This document shows positions 1 through 9,845 of a stretch of 64,000 nucleotides of DNA, piece after piece (position 1 is the first letter of the stretch; the number at the start of each line of letters is the position of its first letter). Origin of the DNA: Sphingobium subterraneum (GTDB lineage: Bacteria > Pseudomonadota > Alphaproteobacteria > Sphingomonadales > Sphingomonadaceae); NCBI RefSeq assembly GCF_014199435.1, contig NZ_JACIJP010000001.1:1116001-1180000 (forward strand), written 5' to 3'. The position numbers and the translations under genes are program-made. The notes under the pieces are model-generated. The model was not told the origin of the DNA, ran no database searches, and saw only the letters and a program-made list of their open reading frames with translations.

Positions 1-1
1 A

Positions 2-598
2 GGCCACTGGTTTGCCAAGGAGCAGCCCGATGCCCGTCCCGACGTCCTCATCTCCTCACCCTATGCTCGTGCGATCGAGACCGCCCATCTGTTCCGGGCA
101 AGCGGCGGCGCGGAGCCCGACGAGCCAATCTGCAGCGACGAGCGGCTGCGGGAGAAGGAATTCGGGATTCTCGATGGACTGACAACGACGGGCATCCGCA
201 CCCATTTTCCCGAACAGGCAGCGTTTCGCGATATTCTCGGCAAATTCTATCATCGTTCACCCGGCGGGGAGAGCTGGTGCGATGTGATTCTGCGACTGCG
301 CTCGCTGATGGACACAGTCTCGCTTCATTATGCCGGGCGACGCGTCATGATCTTTGGGCACCAGGTCGTGGTGCTGTGCCTGCGCTACATCATCGAAAAA
401 CTGAATGAAAAGGAGATCCTTGAGATCGACCGGCAAGCCGACGTCGCGAACTGCTCGATCACCGAATATCGCTTTGATCCGCAGGCTGGTCGGTCGGGGA
501 ATCTGGTTCTTGTGCGCTACAACGTCACCGCGCCGATCGAGCAAGAGCGCGCGCCCGTGACGCGGGCACCCGATCCCGTCGTCGCGGCGCGGGGATGA
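2..598 (+). CDS. Histidine phosphatase family protein (5' end outside window)
   Basis: About 198 C-terminal codons of a phosphoglycerate-mutase-like histidine phosphatase are visible; the N-terminus with the catalytic RHG motif lies upstream of the window. Visible support is SSPYARAIETA (phosphate-binding Arg at visible residue 23), the acidic REKEFGILDG segment, PGGESW, and MIFGHQ, which holds the second histidine of the active site. The family removes phosphate from small molecules or proteins; the substrate cannot be told. It ends three bases before the next gene, so the two are probably cotranscribed. The frame is open to the first base, which supports truncation by the window edge only. 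Confidence 0.85.
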   Translation, partial: GHWFAKEQPDARPDVLISSPYARAIETAHLFRASGGAEPDEPICSDERLREKEFGILDGLTTTGIRTHFPEQAAFRDILGKFYHRSPGGESWCDVILRLRSLMDTVSLHYAGRRVMIFGHQVVVLCLRYIIEKLNEKEILEIDRQADVANCSITEYRFDPQAGRSGNLVLVRYNVTAPIEQERAPVTRAPDPVVAARG

Positions 599-601
599 CC
601 C

Positions 602-1492
602 ATGGTCGTGATTGATTCCGCCTGGCTGGCAGCCCATCCCCTTCCCGTCCACGAACCGGGCACCGACAAAAACGGCCGCGGTCGGGTGGTTATCGTCGGC
701 GGTTCGGCCCTGGTGCCCGGGGCGCTGCGCCTGACCGCCGAAGCCGCCCTGCGCACCGGGGCAGGCAAAGTGCGGGCAGCGACCATTGCTGCCGCCGCCA
801 TTTCGCTCGGCGTGACGATGCCCGAAATTGCGGTTACCGCGCTTCCCCAGGATCAAAATGGCGAGATTGCGAACGACGCCGCGAATAACCTGCGCGGTCC
901 GATAAGCCAGTGCGATACACTCGTCTTCGGCCCTGGCATGAGTACGCAGGACGGCACCGGAACCCTTATTCAGGGCGTGTTGAAAACGCCCCGCCCCGAC
1001 CTGTCGCTGGTGCTGGACGCCGCCGGAGTGAGCGGCGCGGGCCGACTGGCGCGAGTGATCGCTGGCCATGGAGGGCGCACGATCCTTACCCCCCATCATG
1101 GCGAAATGGCGCGCCTGACCGGCATGAGTGAAACCGCCGTGGCCGATGCACCAGAAGAAACGGCGTTGCGGGTCGCGGCCGAGTTCAATGCGCTGGTGGT
1201 GCTGAAGTCTCACGAGACCGTGATCGCCACGCCTGCTGGTGAGATGATCCATTATGGCAGCGACTGTATCGGCCTCGCCACCGGAGGCTCGGGCGACGTG
1301 CTGGCGGGGGCGATCGGCGGCTTGCTGTCCCGGGGGGCGGACCCGCTAACGGCCGCAGCCTGGGGCGTCTGGATGCACGGCGAGGCCGGTCGCATCCTTG
1401 CAGAGCGCATCGGCGCGCTTGGCTTTCTTGCCCGCGAACTGCCGGGTGAGTTTCCGCGCCTGATGCAGCATGGAGCCCGTCTGCCTGAATGA
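602..1492 (+). CDS. nnrD: ADP/ATP-dependent NAD(P)H-hydrate dehydratase
   Basis: This 296-residue protein belongs to the NnrD/CARKD ribokinase-like family, which repairs damaged NAD(P)H hydrates using a nucleoside phosphate. Motifs in order are KNGRGRVVIVGGS (residues 23-35), FGPGMS (109-114), TPHHGEMARL (163-172) and the nucleotide/catalytic loop ATGGSGDVLAG (226-236, catalytic Asp about 232). It is the dehydratase domain alone; many bacteria fuse it to the NnrE epimerase, which is not seen here. The ATG lies three bases after the stop of the phosphatase. It ends 8 bp before the convergent small gene at 1501. The protein is cytosolic and the assignment is firm. Confidence 0.9.
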   Translation: MVVIDSAWLAAHPLPVHEPGTDKNGRGRVVIVGGSALVPGALRLTAEAALRTGAGKVRAATIAAAAISLGVTMPEIAVTALPQDQNGEIANDAANNLRGPISQCDTLVFGPGMSTQDGTGTLIQGVLKTPRPDLSLVLDAAGVSGAGRLARVIAGHGGRTILTPHHGEMARLTGMSETAVADAPEETALRVAAEFNALVVLKSHETVIATPAGEMIHYGSDCIGLATGGSGDVLAGAIGGLLSRGADPLTAAAWGVWMHGEAGRILAERIGALGFLARELPGEFPRLMQHGARLPE

Positions 1493-1500
1493 GCGGAATG

Positions 1501-1935
1501 TCAGGTGCCCTCGGTTCCCTTGTCATCACCGAAGCCCGCCTGACGCATGGCGTCGCTCGTCCGCGCGGCGTTGCGCTCGGCCTGTCGCATATAGTCCTGC
1601 TGGCCCTCGGTCGGATCGACATCCTTCGGCCCTAGGCCTGGGGGGCGGCTCGCCTGCTGGACGGACGCGTCCGACGGACGCAGTTCCCGGGTGGCAATTT
1701 CCGGTTGCCCCTCCTCCAGCGGTGTCCCGATATCGAGCGGGGTTGCGGTCGTCGCCCCCGTTTCCGCGCCGCCCGGCCCGGGCGCGCGGACACGCACGAT
1801 ACGGAGCCGCTCTTCAATGTCATCCGGAGTACGGATCAGCGCTTCGGCGATCTGGGTGGCAGGCACCCCTCGTTCATCCATTTGCCGAAGGCGATCCATA
1901 TCGCGGTCGGTCCATTCACGGTCCTGTCTGGGCAT
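1501..1935 (-). CDS. Small hypothetical protein with GcrA/HTH-like N-terminus
   Basis: The frame stays open upstream to 2091, but the ATG at 1935 is preceded by GGAGG seven bases away, so a 144-residue protein is chosen. The N-terminal part (EWTDRDMDRLRQMDERG, then VPATQIAEAL) resembles the tryptophan-led helix-turn-helix start of GcrA-type alphaproteobacterial regulators. The rest is polar, rich in Pro, Arg and Gln, and looks disordered. The resemblance is by pattern only and function is unknown. The gene is divergent from the large histidine kinase gene and convergent with nnrD. Confidence 0.6.
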   Translation of the reverse strand: MPRQDREWTDRDMDRLRQMDERGVPATQIAEALIRTPDDIEERLRIVRVRAPGPGGAETGATTATPLDIGTPLEEGQPEIATRELRPSDASVQQASRPPGLGPKDVDPTEGQQDYMRQAERNAARTSDAMRQAGFGDDKGTEGT

Positions 1936-2157
1936 CGGGCACCTCCGTCTGCCTAACGCCCGGCGTACACGCCGGTTCAACGCGCTGCGATCGACCGGTC
2001 TGTCCGTCGCAACCATCCTGTCGCACGGATTTAACCTCCGTTGGATGGCGGGCAGAGCTTCCCGCCAAGCGAGCGTCTTAGCCGCTGCCACACGTCGGGA
2101 ACTTCTCCACCCCCGCCGTGTTCAGCTCCTGGTGCTGGTTTGGGGGGCTCCTGCGAG

Positions 2158-5100
2158 ATGGACATTGCGGCAGGTTCGGATCCGACTCTCGATACTACTC
2201 ATGGAGTCATGGTGACGATCGCGACCGACAGATTTTCCTTTTTGTCCAACGGCGGAGAAATGGCCCGCCGCATCGCGGCCCACGACTGGAGTGCTACTCC
2301 AATCGGCGCGATAGAAGGCTGGCCACAAAGCCTCTGTCACACGGTCGGGCTTATGTTGCCAAGCCCTGTCCCCCTCGTTCTGCTGTGGGGCGAGCAAGGG
2401 GTGATGATCTACAACGACGCCTATTCCGTGTTCGCGGGCGGGCGCGACAGCCGATTGCTGGGATCCTGCGTCCGCGAAGGCTGGGACGAGGTGGCCGACT
2501 TTAACGACAATGTCATGCGTGTGGGCCTCGGTGGCGGCATTCTGAGCTATCGTGACCATGAACTGACCCTCCACCGAAATGGGCGCGCCGAACGCGTCAC
2601 GATGAACCTCGATTATTCGCCGGTCATGGGCGATGACGGGCAGCCGGGCGGAGTTCTTGCGGTCGTGGTCGAAACGACCGAAGCCGTCCGCACCCGCACC
2701 GCCCTCGAAGAGAGCGAGAACCGGCTCCGTTTCCTCGATGCGTTGGGCCGGGACATAACCGACTGCCGCGACGCCGATGAGGTCCTCTCCATTACCACCC
2801 GGAAAACAGCACAACACCTTGATATTTCCTGTTGCGCCTATGCCGACATGGATGAGGACGAAAACGGCTTTACCATTCGGGGCGACTGGTCGGCGCCGGG
2901 TTCTCCGTCCATTGTCGGCCATTACAGCCTGGCCGATTTCGGCACACGTGCGGTGCGGGAACTGTCCGCCGGTCGCCCGCTCATCATCAATGACAATGCA
3001 GAAGAGCTCGAACCGGCCGAGGCGAAGACGTTCCAGGACATCGGGATAGCCGCAACCATCTGCATGCCGCTCATCAAGGCAGGTCGATTAACGGCGCTGA
3101 TGGCGATCCATGACAAGGCGCCGCGGTGCTGGTCGGATTATGACCTCGCCCTGATCCGTGAGGTAACGGAACGCTCATGGGCCCATATCCAGCGCGTCAG
3201 CGCGGAAGGAACCCTCCACGAACGGGAAACCTATAATCGCCAGATCCTCGAAAGCGCGATCGACTATGGTATCGTCGCCACCGACATGGACGGGCGGGTC
3301 ACGCTCTGGAACCGGGGCGCGCAGTACATGCTCGGCTGGACCGAAGCCGAAATGCTCGGCCGCACGATGGCGACCTTCTTTACGCCCGAGGATCGCGCGC
3401 TCGACCGCCCCCTCGCCAAGCGCCAGGAAGCGCTGGACTTCGGGCGTGCGCACGATGCGCGCTGGCATCTGCGCAAATCGGGCGACCGCTTCTGGGGCCT
3501 GAGCGAAATGAGTCCGCTGCGCGACGAGCGCGGCGCACCCATCGGCTTCGTCAAGCTGATGCGCGATCGCACGCAGGAACATGAGGCACAGGAGGCATTG
3601 AGGCGCAGCGAAGAGAGTCTCCGGCTTGCCCAGGCAGCGGGGGGCGTGGGACTGTTTGCGATCGACGTGCGCGCCAATACGGTAAGCGGCACCGAGGAGT
3701 TCTACCGCATCTTTGGTCTGGAACCCTGTGCACAGATCCCCACCGCTGTGATCGAGAATATGGTCATCGCCCAGGATCGTGAGATCGTCTCGGACGAAGC
3801 CCGCCGCCGCACAGGAAGCGCCCCGCTGGATGTCGAATACCGCATTCGTCGCCCCGATACCGGCGAAGAACGCACCATAGCGCGCCGCGCCGAGTTCGAG
3901 CGCGACGATGCGGGCGAACCCCTGCGCCTCGTCGGTGCGGTCCAGGACGTGACCGAACGCCGGCGCATCCTGGCCGCCCTGGAGAAGAGCGAGGCGCAGT
4001 TCAGCGCACTCGCCCAGAAAATGCCCAATCAGGTCTGGACCGCACGCGCGGACGGGCTGGTCGATTGGTTCAACGATCAAGTTTTTGCCTATAGTGGCGT
4101 GGAGCGCGGAACGCTGGACGGCGGCAACTGGACGCGGATTGTCCATCCCGAAGATTTGCCCCAGGCCGAGGACAGATGGGCCACGGCCATTGCCACCGGC
4201 AAAACCTATGAAACCGAGTTCCGACTTCGCAATGCCGCCGGTGAATATCGCTGGCATCTCTCACGCGCGGTGCCTCTGAACGATGCCTGGGGTGGCGTGA
4301 CGGCTTGGGTTGGCACCAACACGGAGATCGATGCGCAGAAGCGCGCCGAAGAAGCTTATGCGCAGGAACGGGAACGGCTCTGGACGATCAGCCAGGACCT
4401 GCTCCTCGTTTGCGACTATGATGGCCGCATAACGGCGATCAATCCCTCTGCCGAGCGGCTGCTGGGCTGGAGTCCGCAGGAACTGGTCGGTCAGCGCATT
4501 ACCGATTTTGTCCATCCCGAGGACCGGGACACGACTGCCAACGAGCTGTCGCGACTGGCGGCCGGGGTCTCGACCCTGGCCTATGAAAACCGATACCGCA
4601 CCAAAGACGACCGCTACCGCCTGTTCGCCTGGACTGCGGTTCCGGACGGAATGCGCATTCATGGCGTTGGACGGGACATCACCGAACAACGCGCTGTCGA
4701 AGACGCACTCCGGCAAAGCCAGAAAATGGAAGCCGTGGGCCAGCTTACCGGCGGCATCGCGCATGATTTCAATAATTTGCTGCAGGGGATCACCGGCGGA
4801 CTCGACATCATGCAGAGCCGCCTGCTGCAGGGCCGCACGGACGACCTCGACCGCTGGCTCAAAGGCGCGCGCACTTCGGCCGAACGCGCTGCCGCGCTCA
4901 CCCATCGATTGCTCGCCTTCTCACGCCGCCAGCCGCTCGATCCCAAGCCGGTGCGCGCCAACCCTCTCGTGACCTCGATCGAAGATCTGCTGCGCCGGAC
5001 GCTGGGCGAGCAGGTACAGCTGGAACTGGTCCTCGCGGGCGGATTATGGCCGACACGCTGCGATCCCAACCAGCTCGAAAGTGCCATCCTCAATCTCGCG

Positions 5101-5856
5101 ATCAATGCCCGCGACGCCATGCCCGACGGCGGCAAGCTGACCATTGAAACGTGCAATGCCCATCTCGACCGCCTGTACGTCGCCCAACAGCGCGACGTGA
5201 AACCCGGCCAGTATATTTGCATCTCCGTAACAGATACCGGCGAAGGCATGAGCCGCGACATTATTGAGCGCGCGTTTGAGCCATTCTTTACCACCAAGCC
5301 CATCGGCCAGGGTACCGGCCTGGGCCTCTCGATGGTCTATGGCTTCGCCCGCCAGTCGGAAGGCTATGCCCGCATCTACTCCGAAGTGGGGCAAGGCACG
5401 TCGATCAAGATCTATCTCCCCCGCGATTTTGGTGAGGAGGAGCAGCCCGAAGCCAGCACCACACTCGCCGACGCCCCGGGGTCCGACGCCGGAGAAGTCG
5501 TACTGGTGGTGGAGGACGAACCAGTCGTGCGCGGCCTCATCCTCGAAGTGCTTGGCGAACTGGGCTATCGCGCACTTGAAGCCGATGATGGCCCGAAGGG
5601 CCTCGACATCCTCCAGTCGCGCCGCCGCATCGACCTGCTGATCACGGATATCGGCCTGCCCGGCCTTAACGGGCGGCAAGTCGCGGACGCCGCGCGGGTG
5701 AAGCGCCCCAACCTCAAAGTGCTGTTCATGACAGGCTATGCCCAAAACGCGGCCGTCGCGTCCGGCTTTCTGGAACCCGGCATGGCGATGATCACCAAGC
5801 CATTCCCGATGGACGCCCTCGCCAGCCGGGTAAGGGAGATCATCGAAACCCGGTGA
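2158..5856 (+). CDS. Multi-PAS/GAF hybrid sensor histidine kinase with receiver domain
   Basis: This cytosolic hybrid kinase has 1232 residues from the chosen ATG; another ATG/GTG pair at 2209-2212 with GGAG just upstream is an alternative start, so the first about 20 residues are uncertain. In order I see an N-terminal PAS-like region (about 20-150), a GAF domain (about 200-350), four PAS domains (about 360-480, 485-605, 615-735, 740-855), a HisKA domain with phospho-acceptor GGIAHDFNNLLQ (His about 869), a HATPase with VTDTGEGMS and GTGLGLSMVYG, and a receiver domain with VVEDEPVVR and phospho-acceptor LLITDIGLPGL (Asp about 1164). No transmembrane helix is evident. The next phosphotransfer partner is not encoded nearby. 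Light or redox sensing by the PAS domains is possible but unproven. Confidence 0.9.
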   Translation: MDIAAGSDPTLDTTHGVMVTIATDRFSFLSNGGEMARRIAAHDWSATPIGAIEGWPQSLCHTVGLMLPSPVPLVLLWGEQGVMIYNDAYSVFAGGRDSRLLGSCVREGWDEVADFNDNVMRVGLGGGILSYRDHELTLHRNGRAERVTMNLDYSPVMGDDGQPGGVLAVVVETTEAVRTRTALEESENRLRFLDALGRDITDCRDADEVLSITTRKTAQHLDISCCAYADMDEDENGFTIRGDWSAPGSPSIVGHYSLADFGTRAVRELSAGRPLIINDNAEELEPAEAKTFQDIGIAATICMPLIKAGRLTALMAIHDKAPRCWSDYDLALIREVTERSWAHIQRVSAEGTLHERETYNRQILESAIDYGIVATDMDGRVTLWNRGAQYMLGWTEAEMLGRTMATFFTPEDRALDRPLAKRQEALDFGRAHDARWHLRKSGDRFWGLSEMSPLRDERGAPIGFVKLMRDRTQEHEAQEALRRSEESLRLAQAAGGVGLFAIDVRANTVSGTEEFYRIFGLEPCAQIPTAVIENMVIAQDREIVSDEARRRTGSAPLDVEYRIRRPDTGEERTIARRAEFERDDAGEPLRLVGAVQDVTERRRILAALEKSEAQFSALAQKMPNQVWTARADGLVDWFNDQVFAYSGVERGTLDGGNWTRIVHPEDLPQAEDRWATAIATGKTYETEFRLRNAAGEYRWHLSRAVPLNDAWGGVTAWVGTNTEIDAQKRAEEAYAQERERLWTISQDLLLVCDYDGRITAINPSAERLLGWSPQELVGQRITDFVHPEDRDTTANELSRLAAGVSTLAYENRYRTKDDRYRLFAWTAVPDGMRIHGVGRDITEQRAVEDALRQSQKMEAVGQLTGGIAHDFNNLLQGITGGLDIMQSRLLQGRTDDLDRWLKGARTSAERAAALTHRLLAFSRRQPLDPKPVRANPLVTSIEDLLRRTLGEQVQLELVLAGGLWPTRCDPNQLESAILNLAINARDAMPDGGKLTIETCNAHLDRLYVAQQRDVKPGQYICISVTDTGEGMSRDIIERAFEPFFTTKPIGQGTGLGLSMVYGFARQSEGYARIYSEVGQGTSIKIYLPRDFGEEEQPEASTTLADAPGSDAGEVVLVVEDEPVVRGLILEVLGELGYRALEADDGPKGLDILQSRRRIDLLITDIGLPGLNGRQVADAARVKRPNLKVLFMTGYAQNAAVASGFLEPGMAMITKPFPMDALASRVREIIETR

Positions 5857-6083
5857 ACGCTTCGCTCCAGCGGCTCGTGGTCGGCAAGAGACACACCGTT
5901 TTATGAATGTCCGGAACCGATTTCCCTCACCGTCCGGCGCCGGGATACCATAATTTTCTCACCTCGCGCACGCGGATGGTTGGATCACCTGCGATGGGAG
6001 AGCTGCGTGCGTTTATTTCGTAAGGCCCTGAACTTCCTTACGCCCCGCCGAGTTATCTTGATATCACATTCAGGAGACGGCCG

Positions 6084-8183
6084 GTGAGTACACGTGCAAT
6101 CGATACGACGACGGGAACGGGTGGCGAGACGCACCAGCAGGTAGGCGTGAAAAGTGATCATTCTGACGGTGAAGCGCACCTCACCACCAATCAGGGGATC
6201 CGTGTTTCCGACAATCAGAACCAGCTGAAGGCCGGGGCGCGCGGCCCGGTGCTGCTCGAAGATTTCGTGTTGCGCGAGAAGATCTTTCACTTTGACCACG
6301 AGCGGATCCCGGAGCGGATCGTTCACGCCCGCGGTTCAGCGGCGCATGGCTATTTTGAGCTGTATGAAAGCCTGTCCGACATCAGCAAGGCCGACATTTT
6401 CCAGCGTGCGGGTGAAAAAACTCCCCTGTTCACGCGCTTCTCGACAGTTGCGGGTGGGTCCGGCTCGGTTGATACGCCGCGCGACGTGCGCGGTTTCGCG
6501 GTCAAGTTCTACACCAAGGAAGGTAACTGGGATCTTGTGGGCAACAATATCCCGGTCTTCTTCATCCAGGATGCCATCAAGTTCCCGGATCTTATCCACT
6601 CGGTGAAGATGGAGGCCGATCGCGGCTACCCACAGGCCGCCAGTGCGCATGACACCTTCTGGGATTTCATCTCGCTGATGCCGGAATCGACCCATATGAT
6701 CATGTGGGCGATGTCGGACCGGACCTTGCCGCGCACGCTGCGCACAATGGAAGGCTTTGGCATCCACACCTTCCTGCTGGTCAACGCCGAAGGCAAAACG
6801 ACCTTCGTCAAGTTCCACTGGAAGCCCAAGCAGGGGCTGGCGTCGACGATCTGGGACGAAACCGTCAAGATTGCGGGTGCCGACCCAGACTTCCAGCGCC
6901 GCGATCTGTTCGAGGCGATCGAGCGGGGCGATTTCCCCGAGTGGGAGCTGGGCATTCAGGCGTTCGACCAGGAATTTGCCGACAGCCTCCCGTTCGACGT
7001 GCTCGATTCCACGAAGATCATTCCGGAAGAAATGCTTCCCGTGCGGATGATCGGGCGCATGGTGCTCGACAGGAACCCGGACAATTTCTTCGCGGAGACG
7101 GAACAGGTTGCCTACTGCCCGGCGAATATTGTGCCTGGCATCGATTTCAGCAACGATCCCCTGCTGCAGGGCCGCCTGTTCTCCTATCTCGACACGCAGC
7201 TCAAGCGCCTTGGCTCTACCAATTTCCACCAGATCCCGATCAATGCGCCCAAATGCCCGGTGATGAACTTCCAGCGCGACGGGCATATGCAGATGCAAGT
7301 ACCCAAGGGGCGCGCCAATTACGAGCCGAACAGCCTGAGCGAGGCTGGCGAAGACGGCGGACCGCGCGAATGTCCGATGACCGGCTTCTCCACCTCCCCC
7401 GGCCGTGCTGAGGAGGACGAACAGGGGGACAAGCTGCGCATCCGCCCAGAAAGCTTTGCCGACCATTACAGCCAGGCCCGGATGTTTTTCCGTTCCCTCG
7501 ATGACGCGGAGCAGGCGCATCTCGCGTCCGCGTTGGTGTTCGAGCTGTCGAAGGTGGCGCTGGAGCATATCCGCAAGCGCGTATTGTCCAACATCGTCAA
7601 CGTTGACGCAGATCTCGCGGCGCGCGTTGCCAACGGGCTGGCGATGGAGGTGCCGGAAGCCTCAGCGACGGCTGCGCCCATCCAGGATATGGATCCCTCT
7701 CCCGCGCTGCGCATCATCAGCGGGCCACGCGAACGGGCCACGATCGAGGGCGGCAAGTTCGGCGTACTGGTCGCCGATGGTTCCGATGCGGATGAGGTCA
7801 ATGCCCTGCTTTCCGCCATCGAAGATGCGGGCGGTTCCGCCCTCGTCATCGCGCCCAAGATTGGCGGCGTCACCCTGTCGGACGGTAGTCCCCTCAAGGC
7901 GGACGGACAGCTCGCGGGATCGCCTTCGGTGCTGTTCGACGCGGTGGCGGTGCTGGTGTCGGACGAAGGCTGTCAAACTTTGATGACCGAATCCGCCGCT
8001 GTGCAGTTCGTGATGGACGCATTCGGTCATCTCAAGGCGATCGCGCATAGCGACGCTGCCAAGCCTCTGCTGGAAAAAGCCGGTGTCAAACCCGACGAAG
8101 GCGTCGTGGCACCAGCCGACTTTGCGGATGCAGCTACCAAGCGATACTGGGCGCGCGAACCCAAGGTCCGCATGCTCGCCTGA
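6084..8183 (+). CDS. katE: Large-subunit (clade 2, HPII-type) catalase
   Basis: This 699-residue haem catalase decomposes hydrogen peroxide. The start is GTG with AGGAG seven bases upstream. The distal histidine sits in [11 protein letters not shown] (His81), the Asn in [13 protein letters not shown] (Asn154), and the proximal haem Tyr in [14 protein letters not shown] (Tyr368). The length and the C-terminal flavodoxin/DJ-1-like domain (about 560-699, beginning near KFGVLVADG) mark the large-subunit clade. The 227 bp upstream region holds a weak EcfG-like candidate (TGAAC-N17-AGTT at about 6029-6054), two mismatches from the alphaproteobacterial stress promoter consensus. A 26-bp perfect palindrome follows the gene. 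Confidence 0.96.
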   Translation: MSTRAIDTTTGTGGETHQQVGVKSDHSDGEAHLTTNQGIRVSDNQNQLKAGARGPVLLEDFVLREKIFHFDHERIPERIVHARGSAAHGYFELYESLSDISKADIFQRAGEKTPLFTRFSTVAGGSGSVDTPRDVRGFAVKFYTKEGNWDLVGNNIPVFFIQDAIKFPDLIHSVKMEADRGYPQAASAHDTFWDFISLMPESTHMIMWAMSDRTLPRTLRTMEGFGIHTFLLVNAEGKTTFVKFHWKPKQGLASTIWDETVKIAGADPDFQRRDLFEAIERGDFPEWELGIQAFDQEFADSLPFDVLDSTKIIPEEMLPVRMIGRMVLDRNPDNFFAETEQVAYCPANIVPGIDFSNDPLLQGRLFSYLDTQLKRLGSTNFHQIPINAPKCPVMNFQRDGHMQMQVPKGRANYEPNSLSEAGEDGGPRECPMTGFSTSPGRAEEDEQGDKLRIRPESFADHYSQARMFFRSLDDAEQAHLASALVFELSKVALEHIRKRVLSNIVNVDADLAARVANGLAMEVPEASATAAPIQDMDPSPALRIISGPRERATIEGGKFGVLVADGSDADEVNALLSAIEDAGGSALVIAPKIGGVTLSDGSPLKADGQLAGSPSVLFDAVAVLVSDEGCQTLMTESAAVQFVMDAFGHLKAIAHSDAAKPLLEKAGVKPDEGVVAPADFADAATKRYWAREPKVRMLA

Positions 8184-8191
8184 CGCACCGG

Positions 8192-8217
8192 GAAGCGCGC
8201 CGGGCCCGGCGCGCTTC
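8192..8217. terminator. 26-bp perfect palindrome, likely terminator after katE
   Basis: GAAGCGCGCCGGG is followed at once by its exact reverse complement, nine bases after the katE stop. As RNA it would fold into a very stable GC-rich hairpin, but no T-run follows, so it is either a non-classical terminator or an mRNA-stabilising element between katE and the phasin-like gene. Confidence 0.55.
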
Positions 8218-8250
8218 TGTCCCTTACAGGCCTCGAACGAGGAACCAAGA

Positions 8251-8694
8251 ATGCCAAGCGATCTTTCCAATGTCCAAACGCTGATGATGTGGCCGTGGAC
8301 CCAGACGAAGAACAATGGGGACTGGCTGACAATGATGCGCGAGGCTCAGGAGGTGGTCACCGCACGGATGCCGACCCTGTGGAAGGCGTTCTTCTTCCCC
8401 TTCGAGGCCGATTATACCGAAATCGGCCTCATGTGGTCCGAAAAGACAAAGGCGTTCGACCAGTCATCCAGCGCGATGGAAAGCGCCGGACGCAGCGTTG
8501 AGCACGCCGCCGAGAAGCAGCAGGGCGTCATGGCGAAGGCGCGCGGTGGCGGGACGGTCACTTTTGGCGATATGCTGGAGATGTACCAACGCAATCTCGC
8601 CGCCATGACGGCGCTGGCCGCTTTGCCCACGGCCGTGCTGAAACCGATCAGCACGAAGGTCAGCGCCAATGCCAAGCGGCTGGGGCAGAAATGA
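8251..8694 (+). CDS. Phasin-like protein
   Basis: The ATG at 8251 has AGGA about seven bases upstream and gives 147 residues; the longer open frame upstream runs through the katE tail and its palindrome and is not credible. The sequence is largely helical and amphipathic (EADYTEIGLMWSEKTKAF, then SVEHAAEKQQGVMAKA), as in phasins that coat polyhydroxyalkanoate granules or act as small chaperone-like proteins. No PHA synthase is nearby, so a role in PHA storage is only inferred from the family pattern. Its last 26 bases overlap the longest possible start of the following flavoprotein. Confidence 0.6.
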   Translation: MPSDLSNVQTLMMWPWTQTKNNGDWLTMMREAQEVVTARMPTLWKAFFFPFEADYTEIGLMWSEKTKAFDQSSSAMESAGRSVEHAAEKQQGVMAKARGGGTVTFGDMLEMYQRNLAAMTALAALPTAVLKPISTKVSANAKRLGQK

Positions 8695-9664
8695 CGTTGG
8701 ATCGCCCGATGATGCCCCACCCCCCAGACGGATCAACGGCTTGAACGCTTCGGCGGGAGACCCTTGGCATTGCGCGATCATCGGCGGGGGCCCGGCGGGG
8801 CTGACGGCCGCCATCTATCTTGCCCGGTTCAATCTGCGCACGATGGTCATCGACGCCGGTGACAGCCGCGCGGCGCTCATTCCGCTGACCCGAAACCATG
8901 CGGGATTTCCGGAAGGCATTTCCGGCGAGGCGCTGCTTCAACGCATGCGCGACCAGGCCATCAAATATGGCGTCCAGATCGTTCAGGCCAGGGTGGAGGG
9001 CGTGGCAAAAGACGGTGCGGATTTTCGGGTCCGATACCAGCAATCCGAACTGGTGGCGCATTCCGTACTGCTCGCGGCCGGGGTACACAATCATCGCCCG
9101 GATATGGCAGATGACGTCCACGATGACGCCTTGCGACGCGGCTTGTTGCGCTATTGCCCGATCTGCGACGGTTACGAGGTGAAGGATCGCCGCGTTGCTG
9201 TTCTCGGCAGCGGCGAGCATGGTGCCAAGGAGGCCTTGTTTTTGCGGTCCTACACCAAGGATGTGACCCTCATCTGCCCCGATGGACCTCACGCCTGCTC
9301 GGACAGCGATGCCCGCGTCACACAGGCGGGAATTGTCATGGTCGACGGGCCATGCACGGGAATTTCGATCCGTGATGACAGCATCCAGCTCGATGTGGGC
9401 GGACGGACGCTATCCTTCGATGCGCTCTACCCTGCGCTGGGATCGAAGGTGCGCTCGGATGTCATTCGGGCTCTCAAACCGCATATGTCCGAAGAGGGCT
9501 GCATGATTGTCGATGCGCATCAAAGGACGGATATAGCTGGTCTTTATGCCGCTGGCGACGTCGTACTGGGACTGGATCAGATCAGCCACGCTATGGGTGA
9601 CGGAGGCGTTGCGGCGACCACGATCCGCAATGATCTCGACGAACGACTGACGCTCTGGCGCTGA
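8669..9664 (+). CDS. Thioredoxin-reductase-like FAD/NAD(P) oxidoreductase
   Basis: Up to 331 residues are encoded from the ATG at 8669, inside the end of the phasin-like gene; a TTG at 8741 would give about 307 residues and avoid the overlap, and neither start has a convincing ribosome site. FAD-binding IIGGGPAGLTAA (about 38-48), a redox-type CPICDG pair (Cys163, Cys166), a second nucleotide-binding LGSGEHGAKEA (about 179-189) and the FAD-contact LYAAGDVV near the C-terminus match the class II pyridine nucleotide-disulfide reductases. Thioredoxin reductases usually carry CATC or a related pair, so CPIC may still be active. No thioredoxin gene lies nearby and the electron acceptor is unknown. 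Its position after katE suggests an oxidative-stress role. Confidence 0.8.
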   Translation: MPSGWGRNDVGSPDDAPPPRRINGLNASAGDPWHCAIIGGGPAGLTAAIYLARFNLRTMVIDAGDSRAALIPLTRNHAGFPEGISGEALLQRMRDQAIKYGVQIVQARVEGVAKDGADFRVRYQQSELVAHSVLLAAGVHNHRPDMADDVHDDALRRGLLRYCPICDGYEVKDRRVAVLGSGEHGAKEALFLRSYTKDVTLICPDGPHACSDSDARVTQAGIVMVDGPCTGISIRDDSIQLDVGGRTLSFDALYPALGSKVRSDVIRALKPHMSEEGCMIVDAHQRTDIAGLYAAGDVVLGLDQISHAMGDGGVAATTIRNDLDERLTLWR

Positions 9665-9845
9665 CGGCAGCGCCAAACACCCACTGCCCCCGCTCATCCT
9701 CCTTCTGCCAAGCTGCGGAGCTTTCGGTTCGTCGCACAGCAGGCCCGAAGCATCGAGATGACCGGGCCATTAACTGATCCATTCATCTGAGCGAAAGGCT
9801 GGCCTGAACAGGCAAGTAGGGTGGTATAATTGAAGGAGTAGCCTG

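Noticed and set aside
6029..6054. EcfG-type general stress promoter before katE
   Set aside because: TGAAC-N17-AGTT differs at two consensus positions from GGAAC-N16/17-CGTT, so it is mentioned with the gene but not called as a site.
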